Shown: positions 9,080 to 19,653, numbered from the stretch's first letter. The stretch is DNA of 64,000 nt from an uncultured Ruminococcus sp. (GCA_904393835.1 CAJFNC010000012.1:1-64000); one strand, 5' to 3'. Numbers and translations are program-made. The notes: generated by a model from the sequence alone, not told the origin.

Positions 9080-9676
9080 TCATCCTTTCGCCTGTGAATT
9101 TTTATTACTACTATATATTTCTTTTTCTGTTATTACCGTGTCCACGGGCAAATCATGGCTTTCAGTCGGCAGTGCATCGCACATACAGCACTCGTATATA
9201 AGCCCGACTTTTTTGCCGCTGAAATCGGATAAAAATCTGTCATAGCAGCCTTTACCGAAGCCGAGTCTGCTGCCGCTTTTGTCATAAGAAAGCGCAGGCA
9301 CAAGGCACACGGCATTGTCGTAATTTTTTACCTTGTTGCAGCGTTCAACGTCGGGTTCCATTATGGAAAACATTCCTTTTTTGAGCTGAGAAAGTTCGGT
9401 TATGTAGTAAAACTCCATATTTCCGTCTCTGTCACATTTTGGAACGGCAACCTTTTTTCCGTCTGCCAGAGCCGACGAAATTATAACCGAGGTATCCACC
9501 TCAATCGGAGTTGATACATAAGCAAAAAGCACTCTACAGCCGATGTACTGTTCAGAGGTAAGAAATCTTTCGGCAAGCTTTAAATCAAGTTCCTCTTTGT
9601 TTGATTTTTCGAGTTTTGCCCTGATACGTTTAAAATGCGCACGCAGCTCGTGTTTCTCTACATTTTTCAGTAGCAT
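9080..9676 (-). CDS. 5-formyltetrahydrofolate cyclo-ligase
   Basis: This enzyme (about 198 residues) converts 5-formyl-THF to methenyl-THF with ATP, recycling one-carbon folate in the cytosol. The diagnostic C-terminal motif GFGKGCYDRFL is present, along with the ATP-binding basic N-terminus (HFKRIRAKL) and CLVPALSYD. I prefer ATG 9676, which has GGGAG 7-8 bp upstream and overlaps the DJ-1 gene stop by 10 bp. A start further up (9706) would overlap by 40 bp. Folate supply fits its place in a run led by the folate-dependent thymidylate synthase thyX. Confidence 0.92.
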   Translation of the reverse strand: MLLKNVEKHELRAHFKRIRAKLEKSNKEELDLKLAERFLTSEQYIGCRVLFAYVSTPIEVDTSVIISSALADGKKVAVPKCDRDGNMEFYYITELSQLKKGMFSIMEPDVERCNKVKNYDNAVCLVPALSYDKSGSRLGFGKGCYDRFLSDFSGKKVGLIYECCMCDALPTESHDLPVDTVITEKEIYSSNKNSQAKG

Positions 9677-10206
9677 TGCATATCTCCCAAAACCTTGTCG
9701 GCACATTCCTTTGAATTAGCAACGGTTACGATTGCGTGTCCAAATTCAACTGCGCAGCCCGCGCCCTTGCCCGTAATAACAAGCCCGTCAATCTGAGTAT
9801 GAGCACCCGTGTATTCTGCACCGTCAAGCTCGGTTTCAAATCCGGGGAAACAGGTGGCTTTTTTGCCTTTTAAAATTCCGAGGTGTCCGAGAATCGACGG
9901 AGCGGCACAGATTGCCGCAACTATTTTTTTGTTTTCAAAACAATATTTTACGCAGTCGCAAACCTCTTTTGTGCTTTCGAGATTTGTCGTGCCCGGCATA
10001 CCTCCGGGGAGAATAACGCCCTCAATATTGCTGTAATCAACGTCGTTAAGAGCAATATCAGCCTTTACTGTCACTTTGTGGGAGCTTGTTACCATATCGC
10101 CGCTTACGCCGACTGTCTGCACCTGAAGCTTTGCTCTTCTCATAACATCAAGAGTTGCCAGCGCCTCTGTTTCTTCAAAACCTGTTGCTAAAAACATATA
10201 AAACAT
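9667..10206 (-). CDS. DJ-1/PfpI family protein
   Basis: This 179-residue protein has the DJ-1 fold with the nucleophile-elbow cysteine in AAICAAPSILG (about residue 101) and the early acidic residue in GFEETEA. The bacterial YajL/ThiJ branch is proposed to act as a deglycase/glyoxalase or chaperone; the real substrate is unsettled. It is full length for the family and starts with ATG 8 bp after AAAGGAA. It is cotranscribed with the GNAT gene above and the cyclo-ligase below. Confidence 0.9.
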   Translation of the reverse strand: MFYMFLATGFEETEALATLDVMRRAKLQVQTVGVSGDMVTSSHKVTVKADIALNDVDYSNIEGVILPGGMPGTTNLESTKEVCDCVKYCFENKKIVAAICAAPSILGHLGILKGKKATCFPGFETELDGAEYTGAHTQIDGLVITGKGAGCAVEFGHAIVTVANSKECADKVLGDMQCY

Positions 10207-10232
10207 ACTGCATTTCCTTTCATTATACTGTT

Positions 10233-11003
10233 TTATTCAAAAGTTATTCCTATATATGTGTTATCAGGCAAATCAACGGCGGGATCAAGCTGCTTTATCA
10301 TTCCGTATTTTTGACGGCTGTCTGAATTGCAGCTGCCTGAGCGCACGCAGATTTTACTTGCCGATGTGTTTTTGAGTATTTCCCTCACAAGCTCCGTTTC
10401 GCTTGCACATTCATAATAAATCACCCTTGCGCTTTCACTGTTTTCATCAATAATCGCAAATACACCGCCGGTGCGTATGCATTTTAAACCGTATGCGCAG
10501 TAATATTTTTGGGCAAAGCATAAAAATTTTTCGTCGTATTGTGTACAGGCACAATCACTTCGCAAAAGCCGAAAATTTTTCAAACTCTCGCGGGTATATT
10601 CGTTCTCGCACATAAAACAAAGAGGTTGGTAACCGAATTTTGCATAAAATTTATACAAGCCGTCGCTTGCAGGCAGCAAAAGCGAAAAAACGTCGCCGTC
10701 TTTTTGAGCTTCACTCATAGAATATTCTATCAGCTTTCCCATTATTCCCTTTCCCCTGTATTCCTTGAGGGTAGCGGCGGCAAAAAGGTAGTTTGCCTGC
10801 CGTGCGGCAAGTTTTACGCTTAACAGATACAGCGCTGAGATAATTTGATTGTCCCGCTTTGCACAGAATATGCGCGCGTTTTTTTCGGCATATTCAAAGA
10901 AAATATCGAGAGCCGAGGGAGTTTCGTCAAAACACGAAAGCCAAAGCTTTATAAGCTGACTTTTATCGCCTTTATTTGCTCTTGTATAAATCAAGTCTTT
11001 CAT
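10233..11003 (-). CDS. GNAT family N-acetyltransferase
   Basis: This 256-residue protein carries the acetyl-CoA-binding GNAT core in its N-terminal half. EYRGKGIMGKLI (about residue 82) is the motif A pyrophosphate loop, followed by LYKFYAKFGYQPL (motif B). The C-terminal half is less conserved and may be a second sterol-carrier-like or degenerate GNAT unit, as in Eis-type enzymes. The acceptor substrate is unknown. Its ATG overlaps the stop of the DUF2156 gene by 4 bp (11000-11003), implying translational coupling. Confidence 0.82.
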   Translation of the reverse strand: MKDLIYTRANKGDKSQLIKLWLSCFDETPSALDIFFEYAEKNARIFCAKRDNQIISALYLLSVKLAARQANYLFAAATLKEYRGKGIMGKLIEYSMSEAQKDGDVFSLLLPASDGLYKFYAKFGYQPLCFMCENEYTRESLKNFRLLRSDCACTQYDEKFLCFAQKYYCAYGLKCIRTGGVFAIIDENSESARVIYYECASETELVREILKNTSASKICVRSGSCNSDSRQKYGMIKQLDPAVDLPDNTYIGITFE

Positions 11004-11884
11004 CTCAGGTTCGCTGTATATCTGTCGATGATGATTATGGGATTATACGAAAGCTTGGACTTTCTTAGACCTTCGATTCCCATATCCTCCTCACGGTTGA
11101 TGTATTTGTATTCTGTTAGAGTTTTTGCAAATTCGTTGCAGATAACGGCGTAAACTCCGTCGTATTTACGAAGCGCTTTTTCAAAATTAACGTCAAACGC
11201 AAGTTTTGAAATTTCGGTACCTGCCGTCATTGCTGCGGGCGTATCGCCTACATAGAGCAATGCGCCTCTCATATTAAACGCTTCATAATTTTCAAAGGCT
11301 TCGCAAATTACCGCAAATTCGCTGTACTCTTCCGGATTAATTCCGCTTTCTGCACACCATTTGCGTGCTACGTCAAGAGCGTCGCCTATATTTGCTCTGC
11401 TTATTTTTTCAAACCTCACATTGTCGTAGGTTTTGTAAAATTTTGAAATATGGTTTCGCTTTGCGTGGAACTTTTTGCCCGACATATTTGCAAGATCTTC
11501 GGTAAGATAAACATAATCCTGATTTTCGGGAGAACGTGTGTACTCAAACCTTGAGGGCATTAGCGACTCAAGCTTTGAACGCTGACCGTTGGTTAGCATA
11601 ACAAACGCAGGCTTGACTCCCCTTTCATCGGCATCCGCCATAACAGCGTTTACCGCACCCTTTACATTCTTGCCCGTCGGCATACAGTAACCCCAAATAG
11701 TATTGTCAGTTTTGCAGTAAACCTTTATCAATGTATCGTCATAAATCGCGAATTTAATATTAAACTCATTTCTCCATAAATAGGAGTTTATCAAGCTGAC
11801 ATCGCAGCTTATCGCCTCTGAGCAGTCATAATATTTTTTATATTTTTCAATATCGTTTTTTTCAATCAGTTTAAAATTCAGCAT
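11000..11884 (-). CDS. DUF2156 (phosphatidylglycerol lysyltransferase C-terminal-like) protein
   Basis: This 294-residue soluble protein resembles the DUF2156 tandem-GNAT fold that forms the catalytic end of MprF. Recognisable blocks are DVSLINSYLWRNEFNIKFAIYDD, HAKRNHISKF and the late KYINREEDMGIEGLRKSK. No transmembrane flippase part is present, so it is a stand-alone version. Such proteins may transfer an aminoacyl group from charged tRNA, but this is unproven. Its direct coupling to a GNAT gene suggests the two acyltransferases work together. It overlaps the tmk stop by 7 bp. Confidence 0.78.
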   Translation of the reverse strand: MLNFKLIEKNDIEKYKKYYDCSEAISCDVSLINSYLWRNEFNIKFAIYDDTLIKVYCKTDNTIWGYCMPTGKNVKGAVNAVMADADERGVKPAFVMLTNGQRSKLESLMPSRFEYTRSPENQDYVYLTEDLANMSGKKFHAKRNHISKFYKTYDNVRFEKISRANIGDALDVARKWCAESGINPEEYSEFAVICEAFENYEAFNMRGALLYVGDTPAAMTAGTEISKLAFDVNFEKALRKYDGVYAVICNEFAKTLTEYKYINREEDMGIEGLRKSKLSYNPIIIIDRYTANLR

Positions 11885-12546
11885 AAAATATTCTTTGCCG
11901 CCTCTTCTATTTCACGTGCTATTTTTTCTATACTTTTAATTTCCCCGTTTTCACAGCAGTTGATTACTTTCCATCCGCATTTTTCTGCGGCATAGAGTGC
12001 GCTTCTGCGGCAACTCAAAAGATAATTTACGTTTTTTTCGTGCAGGTCCTTTTTGGACAGGTCGCCGTTGTAGCGCTTTTCCATAAGCTTTTGTGAAACC
12101 TCAGGTTCAACATCGAGGTAGAGCACCAGATCGGGTTTCGGAATACCAAGCTTGTTGTATTCAAAGTCCGAGTGCCAGCGAATAAACTCGTCGCGCTTGC
12201 CATCGGGTACTTTCGACATATGGTAGATTATATTTGATGTCGCATATCTGTCGCACAAAAACAACATACCGTTTTCGTAGTCTTTTTTCCACGATTTAAG
12301 ATAGCTCGCGACACGATCTACCGCATAAAACGCCGCTGCAGCATATGCATTAACGCTGTTGGGGTCTTCTCCGAATTCTCCGTTCAGATACATCTTTACA
12401 AGCGATGAGCTCGGACTGTCGTAATCGGGAAATTCAAGCTTTTTGTACGCCCTGTTAAGCTGCTCAAGCTTTTTGGCAAGCAAGGCTGTCTGCGTAGCTT
12501 TTCCGCTGCCGTCAAGTCCCTCTATAACAATAATTTTACTTTTCAT
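11878..12546 (-). CDS. tmk: thymidylate kinase
   Basis: This enzyme phosphorylates dTMP to dTDP. It has the P-loop EGLDGSGKAT at the N-terminus, the DR(Y) motif in CDRYATSNIIYH (about residue 97) and a Lys-rich LID region (KRYNGDLSKKDLHEKN). ATG 12546 is chosen; a GTG at 12555 abuts the thyX stop but has GGAG only three bases away. Its place right after thyX makes a dUMP-to-dTDP pair in one transcript. Confidence 0.93.
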   Translation of the reverse strand: MKSKIIVIEGLDGSGKATQTALLAKKLEQLNRAYKKLEFPDYDSPSSSLVKMYLNGEFGEDPNSVNAYAAAAFYAVDRVASYLKSWKKDYENGMLFLCDRYATSNIIYHMSKVPDGKRDEFIRWHSDFEYNKLGIPKPDLVLYLDVEPEVSQKLMEKRYNGDLSKKDLHEKNVNYLLSCRRSALYAAEKCGWKVINCCENGEIKSIEKIAREIEEAAKNILC

Positions 12547-12555
12547 AAAAACCAC

Positions 12556-13368
12556 TTACTCCGATTTTGTCACGCCGTATTTTTCACGCATTTCCTTTTG
12601 CCTTCCGCAACTCATTTTGCCCTCGGGGCAAGGTCCGAAAAGGCAGGACGGTCCGCATTTTTTAAATAAATGCGGCGCAACCCTGCGGCACTCAAGCAAC
12701 ATTTGCTGAGCAACTTCCCTGATTTCCCACTGGGCGCGGTTGCAGCAGCGGTGCGCAAAAAAGTTTTGCAAACTGCGCGCGTTAAATGTGCAGACAATTT
12801 TTGTGGTTGAAGCATTGGGCAGAATAAAGCGAGCGTCCTCGTTTGCCTTTTTAACAAAAGCGGAGTACTGCTTTTTATTATTTACCTTAAACTGCTCTGT
12901 TATTTGTGCATCATTATCATTTGAAAAATCGTTTGTGTATTTTCTTATATATCCTGCGACAAGCGCGTCTCTTATTTCTTTATACGCCTGCGACTGCATC
13001 TCGATTACCTTGTTGTATGCCGCCAAAGCCTTGGGATTTTCGGAAATTTCGGGAGGCGTTACAAAATCAAACTTTGTTCCGTCAACGTATCTCTGCGACT
13101 GCTGGCTGTACGAAGCAATTCTGTGACGCACCAGCTGGTGAGAACAAGCCCTCGAAATACCTTCAATGCCAAAAGTAAAGGAGGCGTGTTCCGTGGGGCT
13201 TGCATGGCCTAAATCGGCAAGCATATCAATAAACGCAGCCGTTTTTTCCTCGGTAAGTCCCTCTTTTATATCTTCGATTCCCGACGGTGAATAACACAAT
13301 TTTGCCGCCATGGCAACTGTTTTTTCAGGTTCGGGCGTATGCGCAAGCAACGTTACTTTTATCGACAT
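12556..13368 (-). CDS. thyX: FAD-dependent thymidylate synthase
   Basis: The 270-residue flavoenzyme makes dTMP from dUMP using methylene-THF and NAD(P)H. The ThyX signature RHR-x7-S-x-R type is visible as RHRIASYSQQSQRY (about residues 79-92). The substrate-binding FNARSLQNFFAHRC block lies near residue 190. The extended Cys-rich end (CGPSCLFGPCPEGKMSC) is typical of clostridial members. It heads the eight-gene leftward run ending at 6509 and has its own promoter at 13419-13447. Confidence 0.95.
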   Translation of the reverse strand: MSIKVTLLAHTPEPEKTVAMAAKLCYSPSGIEDIKEGLTEEKTAAFIDMLADLGHASPTEHASFTFGIEGISRACSHQLVRHRIASYSQQSQRYVDGTKFDFVTPPEISENPKALAAYNKVIEMQSQAYKEIRDALVAGYIRKYTNDFSNDNDAQITEQFKVNNKKQYSAFVKKANEDARFILPNASTTKIVCTFNARSLQNFFAHRCCNRAQWEIREVAQQMLLECRRVAPHLFKKCGPSCLFGPCPEGKMSCGRQKEMREKYGVTKSE

Positions 13369-13418
13369 AATATTCCACCTTAAAAATTTCTGCTTTGTAT
13401 TTAATCATAATCATAGTT

Positions 13419-13447
13419 ATTATAACAGTTATTTAGTTTTTTTTCAA
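13419..13447 (-). promoter_or_regulatory. promoter of the thyX-led operon
   Basis: On the minus strand TTGAAA (13442-13447), a 17-bp spacer and TATAAT (13419-13424) lie about 45 bp upstream of thyX. No other strong promoter was seen before the alaS T-box, so the run to 6509 may be one transcript. Confidence 0.72.
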
Positions 13448-13569
13448 CCAAAAACATTATTATCTCTCTGTTTACGGTATTAATCATTCTTTTTGTTTGT
13501 TTTTTGTATAAAAATCAAAATAGCCGCACGTATTTTATATTCCGTAAACTCTTTTAAATCAACATAAAA

Positions 13570-13591
13570 ACAGTCCGCAAAAGCGGACTGT
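13570..13591 (-). terminator. terminator of glgX
   Basis: A perfect 9-bp stem (13570-13578 with 13583-13591) has a four-base loop. On the minus strand it is followed by TTTTT, directly after the glgX stop codon. Confidence 0.85.
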
Positions 13592-13597
13592 AAATCA

Positions 13598-15682
13598 TCA
13601 CATTTTTTCTGCAACAAGAACTATTACCGTTCTGCCGTGCATAAGAAATCTTCTGTTATAAATAAAAATGTTTTCCTTTTCGGCAATTACTTCATCGGCT
13701 TGTCTGCCGGTATCAACATACAGTTTCCAGACATAACCTGTCGGCAATGTCGGCAGCTCAACATTAACGTCGCCCCAATATGCGTTTACGCCGAAATAAA
13801 CAAGCTCGTCGAGGTTATTGTCATAACTGCTTCTGCCTGCATACATTACGCCAACCATTCTTGTGTCGGCATTGTAATTTGTTTTCCAAGGAATTTCCGA
13901 GTGAATACTCTGGGGAGGATAACTGCATCTTGCCTCCTTGCGGTCGCCTGTTATGACACGAAAACGCTTGCGTAAGGCAATCATATATTTAAAAAACTCA
14001 AATACATCGCTGTACTTTTCTTTTCTGCTCCAGTCAAGCCATGAAATAATGTTATCCTGGCAGTAAGCGTTGTTATTGCCGAACTGGGTGTTGCAGAACT
14101 CGTCGCCCGCAAGGAAAAGTGCTGCGCCGCGGCTGCACATCAGTGTAGCAAAGGCATTCTTTACCATTTTTCTGCGCAGCAGCTCTACCCCTATATCATC
14201 CGTTTCACCTTCTGCGCCGCAGTTCCAACTGTTGTTATCATTGGCACCGTCGGTGTTGTTCCAGCCGTTTTTGTAATTGTGTTTCTCATTGTATGCGTAC
14301 ATATCGTACATTGTAAAGCCGTCGTGACAGGTCAAAAAGTTTACGGATGCGTTATTGCCTCGGTAGGTAGGGTCGTACAAATCCTTAGATCCGGTAATTC
14401 TGTTGGCGGCCGCCCACGCAAGGTTGTTGTCGCCCTTTAGGAAGCGTCGCAAATCATCACGGTATTTTCCGTTCCACTCTGCCCATCTTTGCCATGACGG
14501 AAAGCTGCCGACCTGATAAAGTCCGCCTGCGTCCCATGCTTCAGCAATAAGCTTGACTCCTCCCAATACAGGGTCGAACGCAAGGCTTTTAAGCAGCGGC
14601 GGCTTGTCCATGGGTGAGCCGTCCTCATTTCGTCCCAAAATTGAAGCAAGGTCAAAACGGAAGCCGTCAACACGGTATTCGGTTACCCAGTATCTGAGGC
14701 AATTGAGAATAAACTGCTGTACTATGGGGTGATTGCAGTTTAAAACGTTGCCGCAACCGCTGAAGTTGTAATATTTTCCGTCGGGAGTCAGCATATAATA
14801 TATGTTATTATCAACGCCCTTGAATGAGAAAAAGAGACCATGCTCGTTGCCCTCCGCGGTGTGATTAAACACAACGTCAAGAATAACCTCAATGCCGTTT
14901 TCGTTGAGTTCACGTATAACCTGCTTTAACTCGTTGCCCTCGCGGTTGTGCTCGTGATCCGACTCGTAACTTGTGTTTGGGGCAAAAAAGCAAACTGTGT
15001 TGTAGCCCCAATAATCATAGAGCTTCTCACCCTCAAATGTGCGAGAAGCACCCGTTTCATCAAATTCAAATACAGGCATAAGCTCAACAGCGTTTATGCC
15101 GAGCTCCTTTAAATAGGGGATCTTTTCCCTGATCGCGGCAAATTTTCCAGGACAGCTTACGCCCGAGGACTTGTCGTTTGTAAAGCCCCTTACGTGCATT
15201 TCATATATTATAAGTTCTTCAAGCGGCAGGGTTTTCTTCTTAAAATTGCCCCAGTCGTAGTCGTCAAACACAACTCTGGCTTTATATACGCAGTCGTTGT
15301 CCTGCTTAACTCCCCAGCCGCTCTGACCTGTTACGGCTTTGGCGTACGGGTCAAGAATATACTTATTTTTATCAAATATCAAACCTTTTTTTTCGTCGTA
15401 AGGTCCGTCAATTGAATAGGCGTATTCAAACTCATATATTTCAAGTCCGAAAACTATCATAGAAAAAGTGTTGCCTATTCTGTATGATTCGGGGAACGGA
15501 AGCCTTGCATACGGTTCATTTTCAGTCGGGCGAAACAAAAGCAAAGTACACGACTTTGCGTAAACAGAAGTGATTGTAAAGTTCACTCCGCCGCGAACGG
15601 GAGTTGCTCCGTTAACAAGAAAATGACCGGGTCGAACGTCAAATCCGTTAACCTTGTCGGTCGGTTTTAAATCTTGAAGCAC
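13598..15682 (-). CDS. glgX: GH13 glycogen debranching enzyme (GlgX/isoamylase type)
   Basis: This 694-residue protein has no signal peptide, so it acts in the cytosol on stored or imported alpha-glucans, cutting alpha-1,6 branches. Domains are an N-terminal CBM48-like beta module (about 1-130), the GH13 barrel (about 150-570) and a C-terminal beta domain. Catalytic residues are readable: nucleophile Asp in DGFRFDLAS (about 343), acid/base Glu in IAEAWDAGG (about 377) and the transition-state Asp in TCHDGF (about 451). HTAEGNEHG and the EYRVDG block support the GlgX/isoamylase (GH13_11) subfamily rather than secreted pullulanase. It is monocistronic. It would suit an amylolytic host that stores glycogen. 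Confidence 0.93.
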   Translation of the reverse strand: MLQDLKPTDKVNGFDVRPGHFLVNGATPVRGGVNFTITSVYAKSCTLLLFRPTENEPYARLPFPESYRIGNTFSMIVFGLEIYEFEYAYSIDGPYDEKKGLIFDKNKYILDPYAKAVTGQSGWGVKQDNDCVYKARVVFDDYDWGNFKKKTLPLEELIIYEMHVRGFTNDKSSGVSCPGKFAAIREKIPYLKELGINAVELMPVFEFDETGASRTFEGEKLYDYWGYNTVCFFAPNTSYESDHEHNREGNELKQVIRELNENGIEVILDVVFNHTAEGNEHGLFFSFKGVDNNIYYMLTPDGKYYNFSGCGNVLNCNHPIVQQFILNCLRYWVTEYRVDGFRFDLASILGRNEDGSPMDKPPLLKSLAFDPVLGGVKLIAEAWDAGGLYQVGSFPSWQRWAEWNGKYRDDLRRFLKGDNNLAWAAANRITGSKDLYDPTYRGNNASVNFLTCHDGFTMYDMYAYNEKHNYKNGWNNTDGANDNNSWNCGAEGETDDIGVELLRRKMVKNAFATLMCSRGAALFLAGDEFCNTQFGNNNAYCQDNIISWLDWSRKEKYSDVFEFFKYMIALRKRFRVITGDRKEARCSYPPQSIHSEIPWKTNYNADTRMVGVMYAGRSSYDNNLDELVYFGVNAYWGDVNVELPTLPTGYVWKLYVDTGRQADEVIAEKENIFIYNRRFLMHGRTVIVLVAEKM

Positions 15683-16397
15683 CTAAATACCTCCAAAAAG
15701 CATAGCAATAGTTTTATAGCATAAAATAACATTAATTATTTTATCATTTAAATTTTTTTAATTCAACAAATAGATTGCAATATCATTGTCATATTTTTAT
15801 AAATTTTTTATAAACTTAAAAAAATAAAGCAAATAAATATTGTTAATATATGATATAAGCAATATTTCAGAACAGACGATTATTATTTCTTTTTTATTTT
15901 ATACCGTATTTTATAAATTAATACACGGGTAATTTGTCAGGTCGCTTTTTACTGTTTTATATATAAGAATTAATAAGAATATTAAAAATTTTATATTCAA
16001 AGCAAATCAGTAAAAATATTATTGTATTTTCTTAATTTTTACTAAATTTAAAACTTTATAAATTATTAAATTTTACGGATATATTTTCAGCTCCATTTAA
16101 GCCCGCCGCAGTGCGCTGATTTCAAGCTCAAAAACTTTCGGATTAAAATAATACAATTTTGAAGTTAAACAAAACGCAAAAACATTGTATAAATTTTGTT
16201 TTCAAAAAAATTTATACAAATTAAACTTACATATAAATACAACACATATTTTATTTACTCCCCTTTACTTTTTGTGACAAACATAGTATAATATACGATA
16301 AAGCAAAAGAGATTATAAATATGTTTACCAAACTTTTGCTTACCGCTTAAAATTTAGTGAATTATTAGTGAATTGCAAGGATAGGAGGTATGACATA
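15683..16397. other. long AT-rich intergenic region between glgX and ilvB
   Basis: About 715 bp with no credible gene. It is strongly AT-rich apart from a GC-richer patch at about 16089-16140, which has a short dyad-like GCAGTGCGCTG and could be a decayed repeat or a small RNA; I cannot support either. The ilvB promoter and leader are at the right end. There the leader has an 8-bp dyad (AGCAAAAG near 16303 with CTTTTGCT near 16334) and a 10-bp direct repeat TTAGTGAATT at 16354 and 16365. No T-box core was found. Confidence 0.6.
16264..16292 (+). promoter_or_regulatory. promoter of ilvBNC
   Basis: TTTACT (16264-16269), a 17-bp spacer and TATAAT (16287-16292) place the start of a roughly 100-nt leader ahead of ilvB. 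Confidence 0.65.
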
Positions 16398-18020
16398 ATG
16401 ATAAGCGGCGCTGAAATTATGGTTAAATGTCTGGAAGCAGAGGGCGTTAAGGTCGTCTTTGGTTATCCGGGCGCTGCCATATGCCCCTTTTACGATAAAA
16501 TTTACGATTCAAGCATTAAACACGTACTTGTCAGGCAGGAGCAAAACGCCGCTCATGCCGCAAGCGGTTACGCTCGTTGCAGCGGACGTCCCGGCGTTTG
16601 TGTTGCAACCTCCGGCCCCGGTGCAACAAACCTCATAACAGGTATTGCTACCGCGTATACAGACTCAATCCCATTGATTGCAATTACCGGTCAGGTAAGA
16701 AGCGATTTACTCGGTCGTGATGTTTTTCAGGAGGCTGATATCACAGGCGCTTGTGAACCGTTTGTAAAGCACAGCTACCTTGTTAAAAAAACCGGGAATC
16801 TGCCAAGAGTTTTTAAAGAGGCTTTTCACATTGCCTCTACGGGCAGACAGGGACCGGTATTGATTGATATACCTATTGATATTCAGACAAACTGCATTGA
16901 TGAATTTGTTTATCCCGACAAAGTTAACATAATCGGCTACAAGCCAAACACAAAAGGACACGCGGTTCAGGTAAAACGTGCCCTTGAAGCAATAAAAAAC
17001 AGTAAGCAACCGGTAATTGTTGCCGGAGGCGGTGTTCTGAGCTCCGGTGTAAAGCTTAAACTTCAGGACTTTGCTTTTAAAACCAAAATTCCGGTAATCT
17101 CTACAATGATGGGTATCGGAGTTATGCCCAGCGAACATGAAATGTATTTAGGTATGCTCGGCACATACGGTAAACAGGTTGCCAACAAGGCTCTGCACGA
17201 CGCCGACCTTGTTATTGTATGCGGCGCGCGTCTCGGCGACAGAGCTGTTGCGGCTCCCGACCAGATGAGCGAAAATACAACGGTTATCCATATTGACATT
17301 GACCCTGCTGAAATCGGCAAAAACGTTAAGACGGAAATTCCGATTGTCGGCGATATGAGAAATGTTATGGATATGTTGCTTGAAGGCATAGGCGACTACA
17401 CCGTGTCCGACGAATGGTACAACACCGTTAAAAACTGGAAAAAGGATTTATATATGACTCCGCCCACGTTTGACGGATATGTTGAGCCGAGAACACTCGT
17501 AAGCCATTTGAGCGCGATGTTCCACTCAAAAGCAATTCTTGTTGCCGACGTTGGTCAAAACCAAATTTGGTGCGCAAATAACTTCCGCATCCGTGAAGGA
17601 CGCTTTTTGACAACCGGCGGTATGGGCACAATGGGTTACTCAATTCCCGCTGCAATAGGTGCAAAATTTGCCCGCCCCACGCGCGATGTAATTGTTATCT
17701 GCGGCGACGGCAGTTTTCAGATGAGTTTGAACGAACTTGCGACAATTGCCGCAAACAAACTTAACATTAAAATCATCATTATGCGCAATTCACGTTTGGG
17801 CATGGTTCGTGAACTTCAGGATAAAAACTACAACGGCAGACATTCCGCTACTGTTCTTGAGGGTGATCCGGACTTTCTTGAAATTGCCAAAGCTTACGGC
17901 ATTGACTGTGCCCAGGCAAGCTCAAACGAAGAAGCCGAAAACATAATTAAAAACATAGTGGATTCGGATAAGCCGTTTATCTTGCAGTGCAACGTTTATC
18001 CCGATACACCGTCGATTTAA
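16398..18020 (+). CDS. ilvB: acetolactate synthase large (catalytic) subunit
   Basis: This subunit condenses two pyruvates, or pyruvate and 2-oxobutyrate, in the first common step of Val/Leu/Ile synthesis. The 540 residues show the ThDP-enzyme order: N-terminal Pyr domain with the catalytic Glu in VRQEQNAAHAASGYAR (about 47), central FAD-binding domain and C-terminal PP domain. The last has the ThDP/Mg motif GDGSFQMSLNEL (about 436). ATG 16398 is chosen because AGGAGG (16383-16388) lies 9 bp upstream; a GTG at 16368 lacks a site. ilvN follows after 12 bp. Confidence 0.96.
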   Translation: MISGAEIMVKCLEAEGVKVVFGYPGAAICPFYDKIYDSSIKHVLVRQEQNAAHAASGYARCSGRPGVCVATSGPGATNLITGIATAYTDSIPLIAITGQVRSDLLGRDVFQEADITGACEPFVKHSYLVKKTGNLPRVFKEAFHIASTGRQGPVLIDIPIDIQTNCIDEFVYPDKVNIIGYKPNTKGHAVQVKRALEAIKNSKQPVIVAGGGVLSSGVKLKLQDFAFKTKIPVISTMMGIGVMPSEHEMYLGMLGTYGKQVANKALHDADLVIVCGARLGDRAVAAPDQMSENTTVIHIDIDPAEIGKNVKTEIPIVGDMRNVMDMLLEGIGDYTVSDEWYNTVKNWKKDLYMTPPTFDGYVEPRTLVSHLSAMFHSKAILVADVGQNQIWCANNFRIREGRFLTTGGMGTMGYSIPAAIGAKFARPTRDVIVICGDGSFQMSLNELATIAANKLNIKIIIMRNSRLGMVRELQDKNYNGRHSATVLEGDPDFLEIAKAYGIDCAQASSNEEAENIIKNIVDSDKPFILQCNVYPDTPSI

Positions 18021-18032
18021 TGAGGTGAGAAA

Positions 18033-18524
18033 ATGCAATATACATTATCTATACTTGTAGAAAATCAGGCGGGCGTTCTTTCAAAAATTTCGGGACTGTT
18101 TTCACGCAGAGGCTTTAACATTGATTCGCTTGCAGTCGGTATTACAAACGATCCGAATGTTTCGAGAATTACGATTGTTGCAAACGGCGATGAATATGTT
18201 GTTGAACAGCTTGAAAAACAGCTTAACAAGCTTATCCCCGTAATTAAAGTTAAGCGCCTTAAAGACGACGAATTTATCAGCCGTGAACTTATTTTGATTA
18301 AGGTTCACTGCACAGCGTCAAAACGCGCGGAAATTATTAAAACCGCCGAGATTATGCAGGCAAAAATCGTTGATGTGGCACAGAGTTGTGTTACAATTGA
18401 ATACTGCGAATGCGCTAACCGCGTAAATACGCTTATTGATTTACTTAAGCCTTATGGTATCCGTGAGATTGTCAGAACAGGTACTGTTGCCATTGACAGA
18501 GGAACAGCTACGGTTTCCGTTTAA
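18033..18524 (+). CDS. ilvN: acetolactate synthase small (regulatory) subunit
   Basis: The 163-residue subunit has an N-terminal ACT domain (LSILVENQAGVLSKISGLF; RRGFNIDSL) that binds valine for feedback control. The C-terminal IlvN/IlvH domain ends in PYGIREIVRTGTVAI. It is of usual length, partners the ilvB product and is preceded by GAGGTG. It lies between ilvB and ilvC in the normal pathway order. Confidence 0.96.
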   Translation: MQYTLSILVENQAGVLSKISGLFSRRGFNIDSLAVGITNDPNVSRITIVANGDEYVVEQLEKQLNKLIPVIKVKRLKDDEFISRELILIKVHCTASKRAEIIKTAEIMQAKIVDVAQSCVTIEYCECANRVNTLIDLLKPYGIREIVRTGTVAIDRGTATVSV

Positions 18525-19625
<1,101 letters not shown>

Positions 19626-19653
19626 TAAAAAAACTATTGAGTTTTTCATTTAT

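Noticed and set aside
16293..16397. T-box or attenuator before ilvB
   Set aside because: No GGGTGGNACC core, no leader terminator and no run of branched-chain codons were found.
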